DNA of 64,000 nucleotides. Origin: Balneolales bacterium ANBcel1 (GTDB lineage Bacteria > Bacteroidota > Rhodothermia > Balneolales > Natronogracilivirgulaceae). Position 1 is the first letter of the stretch, and the number at the start of each line of letters is the position of its first letter. Below, in pieces: positions 28,857 through 38,178 of the stretch. The stretch is taken from the NCBI GenBank assembly GCA_029688905.1, contig JARULB010000002.1, positions 479,262 through 543,261 of the forward strand. The letters run 5' to 3'. The notes beneath the pieces were generated by a model, which worked only from the letters and a program-made list of their open reading frames with translations, searched no databases and had not been told where the DNA came from. Position numbers and translations under genes: made by a program.

Positions 28857-30362
28857 ATGATATCGGATTTCCTTAAAAGCCTGGTACCCGGAAGTATTGA
28901 AAGAGACTTGCTCAAGCGGCATGCGGGCCCCTTTGTCTTCTGCTTCCTGACCATCATGTTTTTGCTGCTGATGCAGTTTCTGATCCAGTTCATGGATCAC
29001 CTGGTGGGCAAGGGAATTCCCCTGCTGGTAATCATCGAACTGATTCTGGTCAATCTCGCCTATATGGTCGTGCTCGCCGTGCCGATGACCATTCTCGCCG
29101 CTTCGCTGATGGCGTACGGCAAATTCTCGGAGCAAAATGAGTACACCGCCGTTCGGGCCGCCGGCATCGCCCCCTTCCGAATTATCCGGCCTACGCTGGG
29201 CCTGGCCATTATCATCACCCTTTTTCTGGGATGGTTCTCGAACGAAGTGCTCCCGGAGGCCAACTACAAGGCCAGAGCCCTGTTCCTCGACATCCGCATG
29301 AAGAAACCGGGCTTCGACCTGCAGGAGAATACATTCTACGAAGGCATCGACGGCTATACCTTCCTGGTGCGCAACATCCCCTCCGAAACCGATTCCCTGT
29401 ACGATATCACTCTGTTTCAACGACCGGAACAGGGCCGCGACAGGGCGGTCATCAAGGCGTCGAAAGGATTGCTCGAGAGCGATGAACGGCATCTCAGCCT
29501 CACCCTGCATCTGTATAACGGCACCATCATGCGGTATCTCTCCTCTGGAAGGAGCGGCACCAGTGCCCTGTTTGAGGAGACCAGCTTCGATAACTACCGC
29601 ATCACCTTTGATCTTTCCGACCTGGCCTTCTCCCGGACCAACCCGGATGACCGCAGGCGAGACGGCCGATCCATGCGCGCCCAGGCCATGCTTGCCGTCG
29701 TTGATTCGCTTCGCAGCGACAAGGAGCGCGAACTCCGCAATTTCAGAAGTTCGCTTCACGCCTCCGGAGTCACGTTGCAGGCCGCCCCGGATACCACCAT
29801 GCAAGAAATTGAAAGTGGCCCGGAGAGCGATTACCTCACAGAACGCCACGACCGCTACTCCCCTCCCGAAGGGCCCGGCTCTCGCCCCGGAACTCCCCGG
29901 GAGCCGGCAGCCGTGATCGTCCCCCCCATGCAGGACACCGGATTTGCAGCCCTGAGCCTGGTGACGGATGCGCAGAATCAGCGAAACACGGTGCTGCGTT
30001 CCCTGTCGGAAATCCGCAGTACACAAGCCATGAGCGACAACCTTCGAAGCAACCTGAACTGGCGCAACGAACGCATTGCCCGCTTTATGGTCGAGGTGCA
30101 TAAAAAAGCCTCTATCCCCTTTGCCTGCATTCTGTTTGCACTGATCGGGGCCCCGCTGGGCCTGCTGGTCCGAAAAGGCAACATGGGCATTCACGCCATC
30201 ATCAGCACCGTGCTGTTCACCTATTACTGGATCAGCATTATCCAGGGAGAGAAGCTGGCCGACCGCCTGATCGTATCACCGTTCGTGGGAATGTGGTTTG
30301 CCAACATGACCATGGCGGTGGCCGCGATTGTACTCAACTACCTCGTCATAAAACGGAAATAG
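28857..30362 (+). CDS. lptF: LptF/LptG-family permease with long insertion (first copy)
   Basis: LptF and LptG are inner-membrane subunits of the Lpt exporter that pulls lipopolysaccharide out of the inner membrane. The ATG at 28857 gives 501 residues; a TTG at 28767 would add 30 but is less likely. Membrane helices are near residues 25-45, 55-85, 105-130 and 420-490 and enclose a periplasmic beta-jellyroll (about 150-255). Between the jellyroll and the last helices, residues about 262-405 form an extra hydrophilic region rich in R, E, S and P that the neighbouring 360-residue copy lacks. The stop is 3 bp before the next gene. Which of the pair is F or G is inferred by order. Confidence 0.86.
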   Translation: MISDFLKSLVPGSIERDLLKRHAGPFVFCFLTIMFLLLMQFLIQFMDHLVGKGIPLLVIIELILVNLAYMVVLAVPMTILAASLMAYGKFSEQNEYTAVRAAGIAPFRIIRPTLGLAIIITLFLGWFSNEVLPEANYKARALFLDIRMKKPGFDLQENTFYEGIDGYTFLVRNIPSETDSLYDITLFQRPEQGRDRAVIKASKGLLESDERHLSLTLHLYNGTIMRYLSSGRSGTSALFEETSFDNYRITFDLSDLAFSRTNPDDRRRDGRSMRAQAMLAVVDSLRSDKERELRNFRSSLHASGVTLQAAPDTTMQEIESGPESDYLTERHDRYSPPEGPGSRPGTPREPAAVIVPPMQDTGFAALSLVTDAQNQRNTVLRSLSEIRSTQAMSDNLRSNLNWRNERIARFMVEVHKKASIPFACILFALIGAPLGLLVRKGNMGIHAIISTVLFTYYWISIIQGEKLADRLIVSPFVGMWFANMTMAVAAIVLNYLVIKRK

Positions 30363-30365
30363 GGG

Positions 30366-31448
30366 ATGATCAAAAAGTTCGACCGACTGATTTTTACCCG
30401 GATGCTGGTGATCACCGGATTTGTGACCGGCTTGCTGATCTTCATCTTCATCATCATCGATTTTTCGGAGAACAGCGGGGATTTCACCGATCGTGGCGCA
30501 ACACTGCGCGAAATCTGGTATGACTATTATCTGAACTATATCCCGGAAATGATTCGCCTGGTATCGCCCGTGGCGGTCTTCACCGCCTGTTTGTGGATCA
30601 CCAGCCAGATGGCCGCCCGTCTGGAGATTGTGGCGCTTCGTGCCGCAGGCGTCAGCCTCTACCGCCTTCTTGCACCCTACCTCGTTTTTGCCGTACTGAT
30701 GGCGGGCATGGTAAGCTACCTCGACGGCTATGTAGTCCCGGCTTCCAATGCCGTTCGGGCCGAGTTCGAACAGCGGTATATCATGAACCGGACCGAGCGG
30801 CTGGACCGGAACCGGATTTTCCGGCAGGAATCCCCCAACCGGCTGATGCGCATCAATTACTACGACATCCGGGAAAAAACCGGCTATCGCGTAAGCTTCT
30901 ACACCTTTGACAACGACAAACTGGTCGAAACAATGGAAGCCGGCAGGATAATCTGGAAAAGCGACGAACAGGTCTGGGAAATTGTCAACGGCACCATCAA
31001 ACGGTTTCACGGCAACGGATACGAAGAGATCACCTTCGACCGGCGAGACACCACGCTGAATCTGCTGCCCCGCGACTTCGGCCGTACCTCATCGGATGTC
31101 TTCCAGCTCACCTATCCCGAAATACGCAACTACCTGGCATCCATCGAACGCAGCGGCGCCGGAGGTATCGCCATGCCGCGCGTGCAGTTCTATGGAAAAC
31201 TGAGCTATCCGTTTTCCATCGTGATTGTCACCGTGATCGGTGTAGCCATCGCCTCCATCAGGCATCGCGGCGGCCGGGGAGTGCCGCTGGCAGCGGGGCT
31301 GGTGATCAGCTTCCTATACCTCGCCATGATGAAACTGGCCGAACCGTTCGGCTACACCGGAGCCATGGATCCCCTCCATGCCGCGCTCTTCCCGCATCTC
31401 TTTTTCCTGATAGTCGCCCTGGCAGTGCTTGTCGGTGCCAGGAAATAG
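30366..31448 (+). CDS. lptG: LptF/LptG-family permease (second copy)
   Basis: This 360-residue protein has the normal LptG size and layout: helices near residues 15-35, 55-80 and 95-120, a periplasmic domain (about 130-265), then three helices (about 275-360). Motifs such as LEIVALRAAGVS and the PYLVFAVLMAG helix are typical of YjgP/YjgQ permeases. The gene begins 3 bp after lptF, so the two subunits are made together. LptB, LptA and LptC are not in the window. It ends facing the DUF3467 gene with 18 bp between. Confidence 0.87.
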   Translation: MIKKFDRLIFTRMLVITGFVTGLLIFIFIIIDFSENSGDFTDRGATLREIWYDYYLNYIPEMIRLVSPVAVFTACLWITSQMAARLEIVALRAAGVSLYRLLAPYLVFAVLMAGMVSYLDGYVVPASNAVRAEFEQRYIMNRTERLDRNRIFRQESPNRLMRINYYDIREKTGYRVSFYTFDNDKLVETMEAGRIIWKSDEQVWEIVNGTIKRFHGNGYEEITFDRRDTTLNLLPRDFGRTSSDVFQLTYPEIRNYLASIERSGAGGIAMPRVQFYGKLSYPFSIVIVTVIGVAIASIRHRGGRGVPLAAGLVISFLYLAMMKLAEPFGYTGAMDPLHAALFPHLFFLIVALAVLVGARK

Positions 31449-31466
31449 CCGGCGTGCAACGAATGG

Positions 31467-31778
31467 CTACGCTTCCGGAAGCGGGCCCCGGTAGTTGAAC
31501 GGCTGCTGCTCATTTTTTCCGCGGGTCTTGATCTCGCCGTGCAACTCTTCATAGCGGCGGATATTATCCTGAAGCGCATGGGAAAATCGTTTGGCGTGTT
31601 CCGGCGTCAAAATCATGCGTTTGACCACCTTCGCTTTGGTGAGCCCCGGCATGATGGCGATAAAATCCAGTACGAACTCCGAGGGCGAATGTGTGATCAT
31701 CACCAGGTTGGAATAGGTACCGGGAGCCTCCTCTTTGGGCAGCTCAATTTCCATCTTTTTATCTTTTTTCTTCTCCAT
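31467..31778 (-). CDS. DUF3467 protein
   Basis: This small protein (103 residues) begins with a lysine-rich tail (MEKKKDKKMEIELP) and then the DUF3467 core: YSNLVMITHSPSEFVLDFIAIMPG, KRMILTPEHAKRF and LQDNIRRYEE. DUF3467 proteins are small, cytoplasmic, common in Bacteroidota and related phyla, and of unknown function. An internal ATG (MEIELP) is an alternative start. It lies about 60 bp after the CBS-domain synthase gene on the same strand and is probably co-transcribed. No functional link between the two is evident. Confidence 0.85.
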   Translation of the reverse strand: MEKKKDKKMEIELPKEEAPGTYSNLVMITHSPSEFVLDFIAIMPGLTKAKVVKRMILTPEHAKRFSHALQDNIRRYEELHGEIKTRGKNEQQPFNYRGPLPEA

Positions 31779-31836
31779 ATCGTGTTTTCTTTAGGGGTGA
31801 TGATTTTCTGCAGGGGATGCCGGCCCGGCACCCGAT

Positions 31837-33225
31837 TCACTTCGCGCGGTCCCGCGACAGGGCATTGATCAAATCGCTGCGGGTAACGATGGTGTGCCCG
31901 CCGTCCTCAAGACGGACAATAACCGCCGATGCACCGTTCGACAACATCCGGGTTATCTGATCGATTTTCAAGTCGCTTGCCACAATTGGAAACGGATCAT
32001 CCATTACTTCGCCCACGGGCCGGTTGCGCATTTCAGAAGATTCGGACAGCAGCGTCAAAATCCTGTTTTCGGTCAGACTCCCCACAATGACGCCGTTTTC
32101 CGTAACCGGAAGCTGCGAAACGCCATGGCTGTTCATCAGCTGTATACCGGTTTCTAGGACCTGGTCTTTCTCCACGGTAATCAGATCCCTGTTCTTTGCG
32201 GTTCGCATCCGCACTACCTCTTCCACCTCCATGGACGTTCCCTCTTCCAGGAAACCGTTGGTACGCATCCATTCGTCATTGTACACCTTCGACATGTAGC
32301 GGGTTCCGCTGTCCGGCAGGATGATCACCATTATGTCATCTTCGCGGAGCGGATTCCAGCGGATATAATGCATCGCGCCCCAAACCGCCGATCCGCACGA
32401 ACCGCCCACAAACAGGCCCTCTCTGCGGGCCAGCTCCCGGGTCGTTACAAACGCTTCGCGGTCAGGGCATTGCACCACTTCGTCGAGTACGCTGAAATCC
32501 ATGTTGGCCGGGATGATATCCTCACCGATCCCCTCGGTCAGATACGGAGCGATATGGCGCTTGTCGAACTCCCCGGTCTCGAAAAAGGATTTGTAGATCG
32601 ACCCTGTGGAATCGATACCGATAACCTTGATGGCGGGGTTTTTCTCCTTGAGGTACTCCGCGGTTCCGCTGATGGTGCCGCCGGTGCCCATGCCAGCGAC
32701 AAAATGGGTGATTCTCCCTTCGGTTTGCTCCCAGATCTCGGGGCCGGTCAACTCATAATGCGCCTGCCGGTTGCTCAGGTTGTCGTACTGGTTCGGATAC
32801 CAGGATCCCGAAATCTCCCTGTTAAGCCGTTTGGCCACCGAGTAGTAGCTTCTGGGATCGTCCGGCTCCACATTGGTCGGACAGATCTGCACCTCGCACC
32901 CCAGCGCGCGAAGCAGATTCACCTTTTCCATGCTCTGCTTGTCCGTTGTGGTGAAAATACACTTGTAGCCTCTCACAGCGGCAACAAGCGCAAGGCCCAT
33001 TCCGGTGTTGCCGGAGGTCCCCTCGATGATGGTTCCGCCGGGTTTGAGCTCGCCGCTCTTTTCCGCGTCTTCGATCATTTTCAGGGCGATGCGATCCTTG
33101 ACACTATGGCCGGGATTGAAATATTCGACCTTCGCCAACAAGGTGCCCGGCCGGTTTTTATTGAATGTATTCAGTTTTACCAGCGGGGTGTTACCCACGG
33201 TTTCGGCAATGGAACTGTACCACAT
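31837..33225 (-). CDS. Cystathionine beta-synthase-like PLP enzyme with CBS domains
   Basis: The 462-residue protein has a PLP fold-type II domain (about 1-330) and two C-terminal CBS domains (about 340-460). The PLP Lys lies in NPGHSVKDRIA, and TSGNTGMGLAL binds the cofactor phosphate. Family members are either cysteine synthases (O-acetylserine plus sulfide) or cystathionine beta-synthases (serine plus homocysteine); the CBS tail favours the latter or a regulated variant. CBS pairs usually bind adenosyl compounds such as S-adenosylmethionine or AMP, so activity is likely regulated. The DUF3467 gene follows on the same strand. Substrate choice cannot be settled here. Confidence 0.9.
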   Translation of the reverse strand: MWYSSIAETVGNTPLVKLNTFNKNRPGTLLAKVEYFNPGHSVKDRIALKMIEDAEKSGELKPGGTIIEGTSGNTGMGLALVAAVRGYKCIFTTTDKQSMEKVNLLRALGCEVQICPTNVEPDDPRSYYSVAKRLNREISGSWYPNQYDNLSNRQAHYELTGPEIWEQTEGRITHFVAGMGTGGTISGTAEYLKEKNPAIKVIGIDSTGSIYKSFFETGEFDKRHIAPYLTEGIGEDIIPANMDFSVLDEVVQCPDREAFVTTRELARREGLFVGGSCGSAVWGAMHYIRWNPLREDDIMVIILPDSGTRYMSKVYNDEWMRTNGFLEEGTSMEVEEVVRMRTAKNRDLITVEKDQVLETGIQLMNSHGVSQLPVTENGVIVGSLTENRILTLLSESSEMRNRPVGEVMDDPFPIVASDLKIDQITRMLSNGASAVIVRLEDGGHTIVTRSDLINALSRDRAK

Positions 33226-33411
33226 AGAAGCTGTGTTTTTGTGTTGGCCCGGCAGGCAAGAGGTTCATACGGCCGGATATCCGGATGAGCATCCGTTGCT
33301 CCACTACCGCAATAGCCGGCGTGTACCGCCGTATGTATAACATGGCGGATGTTTCTGAAAGGTAAAGATACTATATTGCACCTTTCTTTTTCAGTTAAAA
33401 TACCGGGACTT

Positions 33412-33687
33412 ATGTTTCTTCCTAAACGAAAACCAAAAGACTATGATTGCGGACTGAATCTCGACCTCATGATCGAGGCCCTGCCGCGTATCAGCGACGA
33501 CCAGGAACGGATCGAATACGCCAAACGGATCGTCGGGCTCATCAAACAGAGCCACATCAGCTGGGTGGATGAGAACGGCTGCAGCGAGGAGGCCTGGAAC
33601 CACTTCTTCAAGCTGGCCGAATACGACCCCCGCGATTACGGCATCAACAACCCCTATGAGGTGGGGGAAGTGGATGATGCCATGTAA
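33412..33687 (+). CDS. DUF4290-like small protein
   Basis: The ATG at 33412 gives 91 residues; an upstream in-frame start at 33349 would add 21 hydrophobic residues and looks less likely. The segment ERIEYAKRIVGLIKQ followed by WNHFFKLAEYDPRDYGINNPYE resembles the DUF4290 family of Bacteroidota, whose function is unknown. It is shorter than most DUF4290 proteins, so the match may be partial. It precedes menF by 42 bp on the same strand, so it could share its transcript. No catalytic motif is seen. Confidence 0.6.
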   Translation: MFLPKRKPKDYDCGLNLDLMIEALPRISDDQERIEYAKRIVGLIKQSHISWVDENGCSEEAWNHFFKLAEYDPRDYGINNPYEVGEVDDAM

Positions 33688-33729
33688 CCCTTCAAAATAA
33701 CCGCTATACCCTGTTCAGGATATTTCTTC

Positions 33730-35199
33730 ATGTCGGAACTCACGGATAAAGTCATGGCCGAAACCGGTACCTACGCCGATGCCCTGGTGGAATCCGACCG
33801 TTTTACCCGCTTCTTCGAAAAAAAACGCCGCGCTTCCGGCAGCGGTTACCTCACACTCTCCATCCCATTTCAGAATATTGATCCGCTCGCCGTTCTGGAA
33901 CTTAACGGGAATTCAAACGGCGCACGCTTTTATTGGGAACGCCCCGATTACGAGATGGCACTGGCAGCGGGCGGCAACGTGGCACAGATCAAAAGTTCCG
34001 GCCGCAACCGGTTCCGCAGCATATCCCGAAAAGCCGATGACCTGCTCGCTAATGCGCATTATATCAGTGACATCAACCACAGCATGGCGGGAGCTCATCT
34101 GGTAGGTGGCTTCTCTTTTTTCGATGAGCCGCTGAGCGGGGCCTGGAGCCCATTGGGCAACAGCTCGTTTGTCCTGCCCGAATGGCTGCTGGTGCGCGAT
34201 GGGCAATTCTCCATCCTGAATGTCACCCGCCCATGGAACCCCCGCGACGAGGTGGATGAACATCGTACGTGGTTCCGGGAATGGGTCCGGAGTTTTCTGA
34301 ATCAGCTCAGGGACAACATCGAGAACAGCCGGATTCTTCAAAACCAGGAGCCCGGCGGCGGTGAATGCGCCCCCGAAGAGTCGGAATCGGACCGGCTGAA
34401 CTGGATGGACAAAGTCGAACACGCCAGAGATTTCATCCGAAGCGGGCTGTTTCGCAAAATTGTGCTGGCCAGAGAGTTACGTATCGACACCGGACAAAAA
34501 ATATCCTGTACAAAACTGATTCACCATCTGCGCAGGGAATACCCTTCCTGCTATTCGTTTCTGTATCAGCTGAACGGTGATGCCACGTTCATCGGCAGTA
34601 CACCGGAAAAACTGCTCTCCCTGCAATCGCAGTATGTCAAGACCGTGGCCCTGGCCGGCAGTATCTCCCGGGGCAAAACCGCCACGCGTGATACCATCAA
34701 CGAGAAAAAACTGCTCGAGAGCCAAAAAGACCTGGAAGAACACGCCTATGTGCTGGATGCCATCAAAGAAAAACTGCTACCGCTTACCGGGTCGCTTGAG
34801 CATCCACCCAACCCCATCATAAAGAAGTATGCCAATGTGCAGCATCTCTGTACGCCGGTAGCCGCTGCGCTCACCAGTGAAGTGAACGCGGTGGATATTC
34901 TTGAGCAGCTGCATCCGACCCCGGCCGTCGGCGGCTATCCGGAGCTTGAGGCCGTCGACCGCATCCAGCAGCTGGAGCAGATCGAACGGGGCTGGTACGC
35001 CGGACCCATTGGGTGGTTCAACACGAACCGCAGGGCCGAGTTTTCCGTAGCCATACGCAGCGGTCTCGTACGGCGCAAACAGGTGCAGTTTTTTGCCGGA
35101 TGCGGCATCGTCGAGGATTCTGATCCCGCCGCCGAATGGGAGGAAACCCGCATCAAGTTCATACCCATGCAAAAGGGACTGGAATATGCCATGGAATGA
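33730..35199 (+). CDS. menF: Isochorismate synthase
   Basis: MenF converts chorismate to isochorismate, the first committed step of menaquinone synthesis. The 489 residues include the chorismate-binding domain in the second half: KIVLARELRI, FIGSTPEKLLS, AGSISRGKT, and the closing HPTPAVGGYPELEA, ERGWYAGPIGW and GCGIVEDSDP motifs. The N-terminal half is more variable, as usual. The next gene, menD, starts inside the menF end (14-nt overlap), indicating translational coupling. It follows the small DUF4290-like gene. Confidence 0.93.
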   Translation: MSELTDKVMAETGTYADALVESDRFTRFFEKKRRASGSGYLTLSIPFQNIDPLAVLELNGNSNGARFYWERPDYEMALAAGGNVAQIKSSGRNRFRSISRKADDLLANAHYISDINHSMAGAHLVGGFSFFDEPLSGAWSPLGNSSFVLPEWLLVRDGQFSILNVTRPWNPRDEVDEHRTWFREWVRSFLNQLRDNIENSRILQNQEPGGGECAPEESESDRLNWMDKVEHARDFIRSGLFRKIVLARELRIDTGQKISCTKLIHHLRREYPSCYSFLYQLNGDATFIGSTPEKLLSLQSQYVKTVALAGSISRGKTATRDTINEKKLLESQKDLEEHAYVLDAIKEKLLPLTGSLEHPPNPIIKKYANVQHLCTPVAAALTSEVNAVDILEQLHPTPAVGGYPELEAVDRIQQLEQIERGWYAGPIGWFNTNRRAEFSVAIRSGLVRRKQVQFFAGCGIVEDSDPAAEWEETRIKFIPMQKGLEYAME

Positions 35200-37075
35200 C
35201 GCGGCCGGACTGTCTTTTTGCTGGAGCCTTCAGCTTCTTGACGCACTGAGCCGGTGCGGTGTCCGGCTCGCGTTTATCAGTCCGGGGTCGCGTTCCACTC
35301 CCCTCACCTACGCGGCCGTCCGACACCCGGAGATCATCTGCCACTCCGTACTGGACGAACGGGCCGCCGCTTTTATGGCTCTGGGTGCCGCCAAACAATC
35401 CGGTACTCCCGCTCTGTTTATCTGTACCTCCGGCACTGCCGCCGCCAACGCCTTTCCCGCCGCAGTGGAAGCCCGACTCTCCGGCACTCCACTGCTGCTG
35501 CTTACCGCCGACCGGCCGCCCGTGATGCGTGACATCGCCTCCCCACAGACCATCGACCAGGTTAAACTTTTCAGCGACTATCCGGTCTTCTATTTCGACA
35601 CCGGGGAACCCTCCGGCGATGCAACCGACCTCAGGCGACTCACCCGGCTGGGATACCAGGCATTTCACCATGCCGTCGGTAAAAAAGGCCCGGTGCATTT
35701 GAACCTGCCGTTTCGCAAGCCGCTGGAGCCCTCCGTCGATGATATGGATTTTGCGCTGGAGAGGATCGTCTCCACCACGCATGGCCGCACCCCGGAAGAG
35801 AACCGCACCCAGCCGAAGGGCAGCCTTACGGTCTTTGAACCCGAACAACGCCCGGTGCCGGAACCGTTTCGCAAAATGATACGGAGAAGCCGGCGGCCGC
35901 TGGTGATCGCGGGACCGGGCAGCCCGCCACATGCCGACTTTTTTGACCGCGCCAGAGAGTACGGTTGGCCCGTATTGTGCGAGACGGGCGGAATTGCGGA
36001 CGGTATTACCCGCCACCCCCTGCTCTTTGGCTCGGGGAAAGCCATGGAGCGGATACCGGAACCCGATCTGGTGATCCGAACCGGCGAGGCACCTGTTCAC
36101 AGAGCCACTCTGGATATCCTGCAGCAATGGAAGGCCCCTCAGATCGTTGTCGGCGGCAACTCGGTGAACAGTGATGCCACTTTGTCGGCTACCCATGTGC
36201 TTCCCGGAGAACTGACGGAGTTCGACTGGGGCGCCCTGCCGATCCATCACGAAGGCGCTCTCAATGATTCGGCGGAGGTCCCAGGCAGCGGCGCGGCCGA
36301 CCCCGTAAGGCGGCAAACACTTTCCGCCCCGGATGCAGCAGAACCCGGAAAGCCTGCGCCAGGGGTATCCGCCCGTCACCCGGTTTCGGATGCCGGGGAG
36401 TACCGGCAGCTTTGGCTGGAGCAGCTTCGACTGCTGGATGCGCGCCTTGAGCTTGTTTTGGAGGGTTCGAACCGTTCAACACAAACTGCGGGTACCGACA
36501 ACGGACTTACCGACCCGCAGGTCTACCATGTCCTGGCACCCCTGCTGAACAGCTCCGGAACCCGGCTTGTGGTATTGTCGAATTCGTTTCCGGTGCGGGA
36601 TTACCTGCTGTACAACTCCCCTTCCACCGTTACCGGTATTCCGACACTGACCAACCGCGGGGCCAGCGGCATCGACGGTGTACTCTCTACCGCAATCGGC
36701 TCGGCCATTGCCGGCAACATCCCGGTGGTTCTGTTTATCGGGGACCTCGCCTTTCTACACGACGTCAGCGCCCTCAATAATCTTGTGACGCGTGACCTGC
36801 CCCTTCGAATTGTGGTCCTGAACAACCGGGGCGGCGCCATCTTCCGGTCTCTGCCGTTTCCAGAACACGACGAAACCTACACCCGGTTTGTCGAGACCCC
36901 CCAGGATGTCGATATCAGCGGAATCGCCGGGGCGCATCACCTGCCATTCGAACGGGCCGACACCGCGGATGAACTGCAAAAAGCCTGGCACCGGCTGCCG
37001 GACGGATGCGCCTCGATCCTGGAATACCGGACCAGCTCTGACGCTTCGATGCTCATCCGCCGATCCGCCCTGTGA
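35186..37075 (+). CDS. menD: SEPHCHC synthase (MenD)
   Basis: MenD adds a succinyl-semialdehyde unit from 2-oxoglutarate to isochorismate using thiamine diphosphate. The start is taken as the ATG at 35186, overlapping menF, with AAGGGA just upstream; this gives 629 residues. The N-terminal ThDP domain has FISPGSRSTPLT, the Glu region HSVLDERAAAFMALG and CTSGTAAANAFPA. The C-terminal ThDP-binding half has NRGASGIDG and the metal/ThDP motif IGDLAFLHD through LNNRGGAIF. Between the two halves, residues about 355-405 are a Pro/Ala/Gly-rich linker, longer than usual, which explains the larger size. The protein is otherwise intact. menH follows with a one-base overlap. Confidence 0.93.
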   Translation: MPWNDAAGLSFCWSLQLLDALSRCGVRLAFISPGSRSTPLTYAAVRHPEIICHSVLDERAAAFMALGAAKQSGTPALFICTSGTAAANAFPAAVEARLSGTPLLLLTADRPPVMRDIASPQTIDQVKLFSDYPVFYFDTGEPSGDATDLRRLTRLGYQAFHHAVGKKGPVHLNLPFRKPLEPSVDDMDFALERIVSTTHGRTPEENRTQPKGSLTVFEPEQRPVPEPFRKMIRRSRRPLVIAGPGSPPHADFFDRAREYGWPVLCETGGIADGITRHPLLFGSGKAMERIPEPDLVIRTGEAPVHRATLDILQQWKAPQIVVGGNSVNSDATLSATHVLPGELTEFDWGALPIHHEGALNDSAEVPGSGAADPVRRQTLSAPDAAEPGKPAPGVSARHPVSDAGEYRQLWLEQLRLLDARLELVLEGSNRSTQTAGTDNGLTDPQVYHVLAPLLNSSGTRLVVLSNSFPVRDYLLYNSPSTVTGIPTLTNRGASGIDGVLSTAIGSAIAGNIPVVLFIGDLAFLHDVSALNNLVTRDLPLRIVVLNNRGGAIFRSLPFPEHDETYTRFVETPQDVDISGIAGAHHLPFERADTADELQKAWHRLPDGCASILEYRTSSDASMLIRRSAL

Positions 37076-38178
37076 TGAGGCTCCCGGCTATCCATACCAT
37101 CCGGTATCGGGGCCTCCGCTTTGAGGTAACGCGTCATGCCACCAGCGCGGACCGTCCCGATCTGCTGTTATTGCACGGGTTTCTCGGATCCGGCCGTCAG
37201 TTTTCCCACCTGATCCCCGCTCTTGTGGAATGCGCCAATCCGCTGACCCTGGATATCCGGGAGGATGTCTCTTCAACGGGCGACACCCCCTCGCGAAATG
37301 CAGAGCTCCGCGCAAGCCGGTCAGTTGACCGGGACGAGGATGCCTCGCTCCGTTCCGATTCTCCCTTCACGGCGGCAGTCCTGGTCGACGGCCTGAATAC
37401 CGTGGTGACCGGCCTCCTGCAGCCACGCCCCTTCCTGGCGGGATACAGTATGGGCGGGAGGCTGCTGCTCTCCTGGGCGGCAAGGTACCCGGAAGCCGCC
37501 CGCGGATTGATCCTGGAAAGTACCACGCCGGGAATCGCAGACCCGGGGAAGCGGGCCGAACGAATCCGGGAGGACACCGAACGGACGAAGGCGATCCGGA
37601 GGGATTACAGCAGGTTTCTCGAGCGATGGAATCAACATCCCCTGTTTCAACCGAAACACGGAGGGATTGGCCATGTAACCGGGGATGATGAACCCGGAAA
37701 TACGCCCGGACGCTCTTCCGGTAGCGGGAATTCCCATGGAGAGGCCGGGGGTGCATTGAGTCATAATGCGTCGGATGGAGAGGCCGGGGGCACACTGCGA
37801 AATGATGCATCAGGTGGAGAAGCCGGAGACAAACTGAGCCATAAAGCATCGGATGGCGCCGACGAGAGCGCTTCAGGCGATGGTGGGCGGCACGGGGCCG
37901 CGCACATGGACGCCGAAACGGCAATACGGTGGCTGGAAGGATTCGGCACCGGACGCATGCCCCCGGTTTGGGACCAGCTGCACCGGATAGCGGCCGATGT
38001 CCTTATCCTCACCGGAGCATCCGACCGGAAGTTTCATGACATTGGAATCCGGATGAAGTCCCTGTTCCGGAATGCGCGGCACGTATCGGTGCCGGGTGCA
38101 GCTCACAGGGTTCACCGGGACGCCCCGGAAGCTTACGTGGCGCATGTCCGCGCACTGCTTGCTGCCGCAAACCGCTGA
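37075..38178 (+). CDS. menH: MenH-type alpha/beta hydrolase with repeat-containing insert
   Basis: MenH eliminates pyruvate from SEPHCHC to give SHCHC. The stop of menD overlaps the ATG (TGATG). The protein is about 367 residues, longer than the roughly 250-270 of most MenH. The catalytic triad is visible (numbered from the GTG at 37072): Ser126 in GYSMGG, Asp318 in GASDRK, and His345 in GAAHRVH, with the HGFLGSG oxyanion region. The extra length is a low-complexity insert at about residues 197-280 in the lid region, which carries 13-residue tandem repeats (GEAGG-x-L...). The position in the men cluster supports the assignment. Function of the insert is unknown. Confidence 0.85.
   Translation: MRLPAIHTIRYRGLRFEVTRHATSADRPDLLLLHGFLGSGRQFSHLIPALVECANPLTLDIREDVSSTGDTPSRNAELRASRSVDRDEDASLRSDSPFTAAVLVDGLNTVVTGLLQPRPFLAGYSMGGRLLLSWAARYPEAARGLILESTTPGIADPGKRAERIREDTERTKAIRRDYSRFLERWNQHPLFQPKHGGIGHVTGDDEPGNTPGRSSGSGNSHGEAGGALSHNASDGEAGGTLRNDASGGEAGDKLSHKASDGADESASGDGGRHGAAHMDAETAIRWLEGFGTGRMPPVWDQLHRIAADVLILTGASDRKFHDIGIRMKSLFRNARHVSVPGAAHRVHRDAPEAYVAHVRALLAAANR
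37736..37852 (+). repeat. Three 39-bp tandem repeats inside menH
   Basis: Units start at 37736, 37775 and 37814, each 39 bp, encoding 13-residue repeats with the core GEAGG or GEAGD, then L and a closing NAS/DAS/KAS plus D or G. A fourth, decayed start (ATGGCG) is at 37853. The nucleotide units share blocks such as TGGAGAGGCCGGGGG. The period is a multiple of three, so the frame is kept and copy number could vary without breaking the gene. Confidence 0.85.

Noticed and set aside
37736..37852. CRISPR-like array
   Set aside because: The repeats are contiguous, without spacers, in frame with menH and encode a 13-residue unit.
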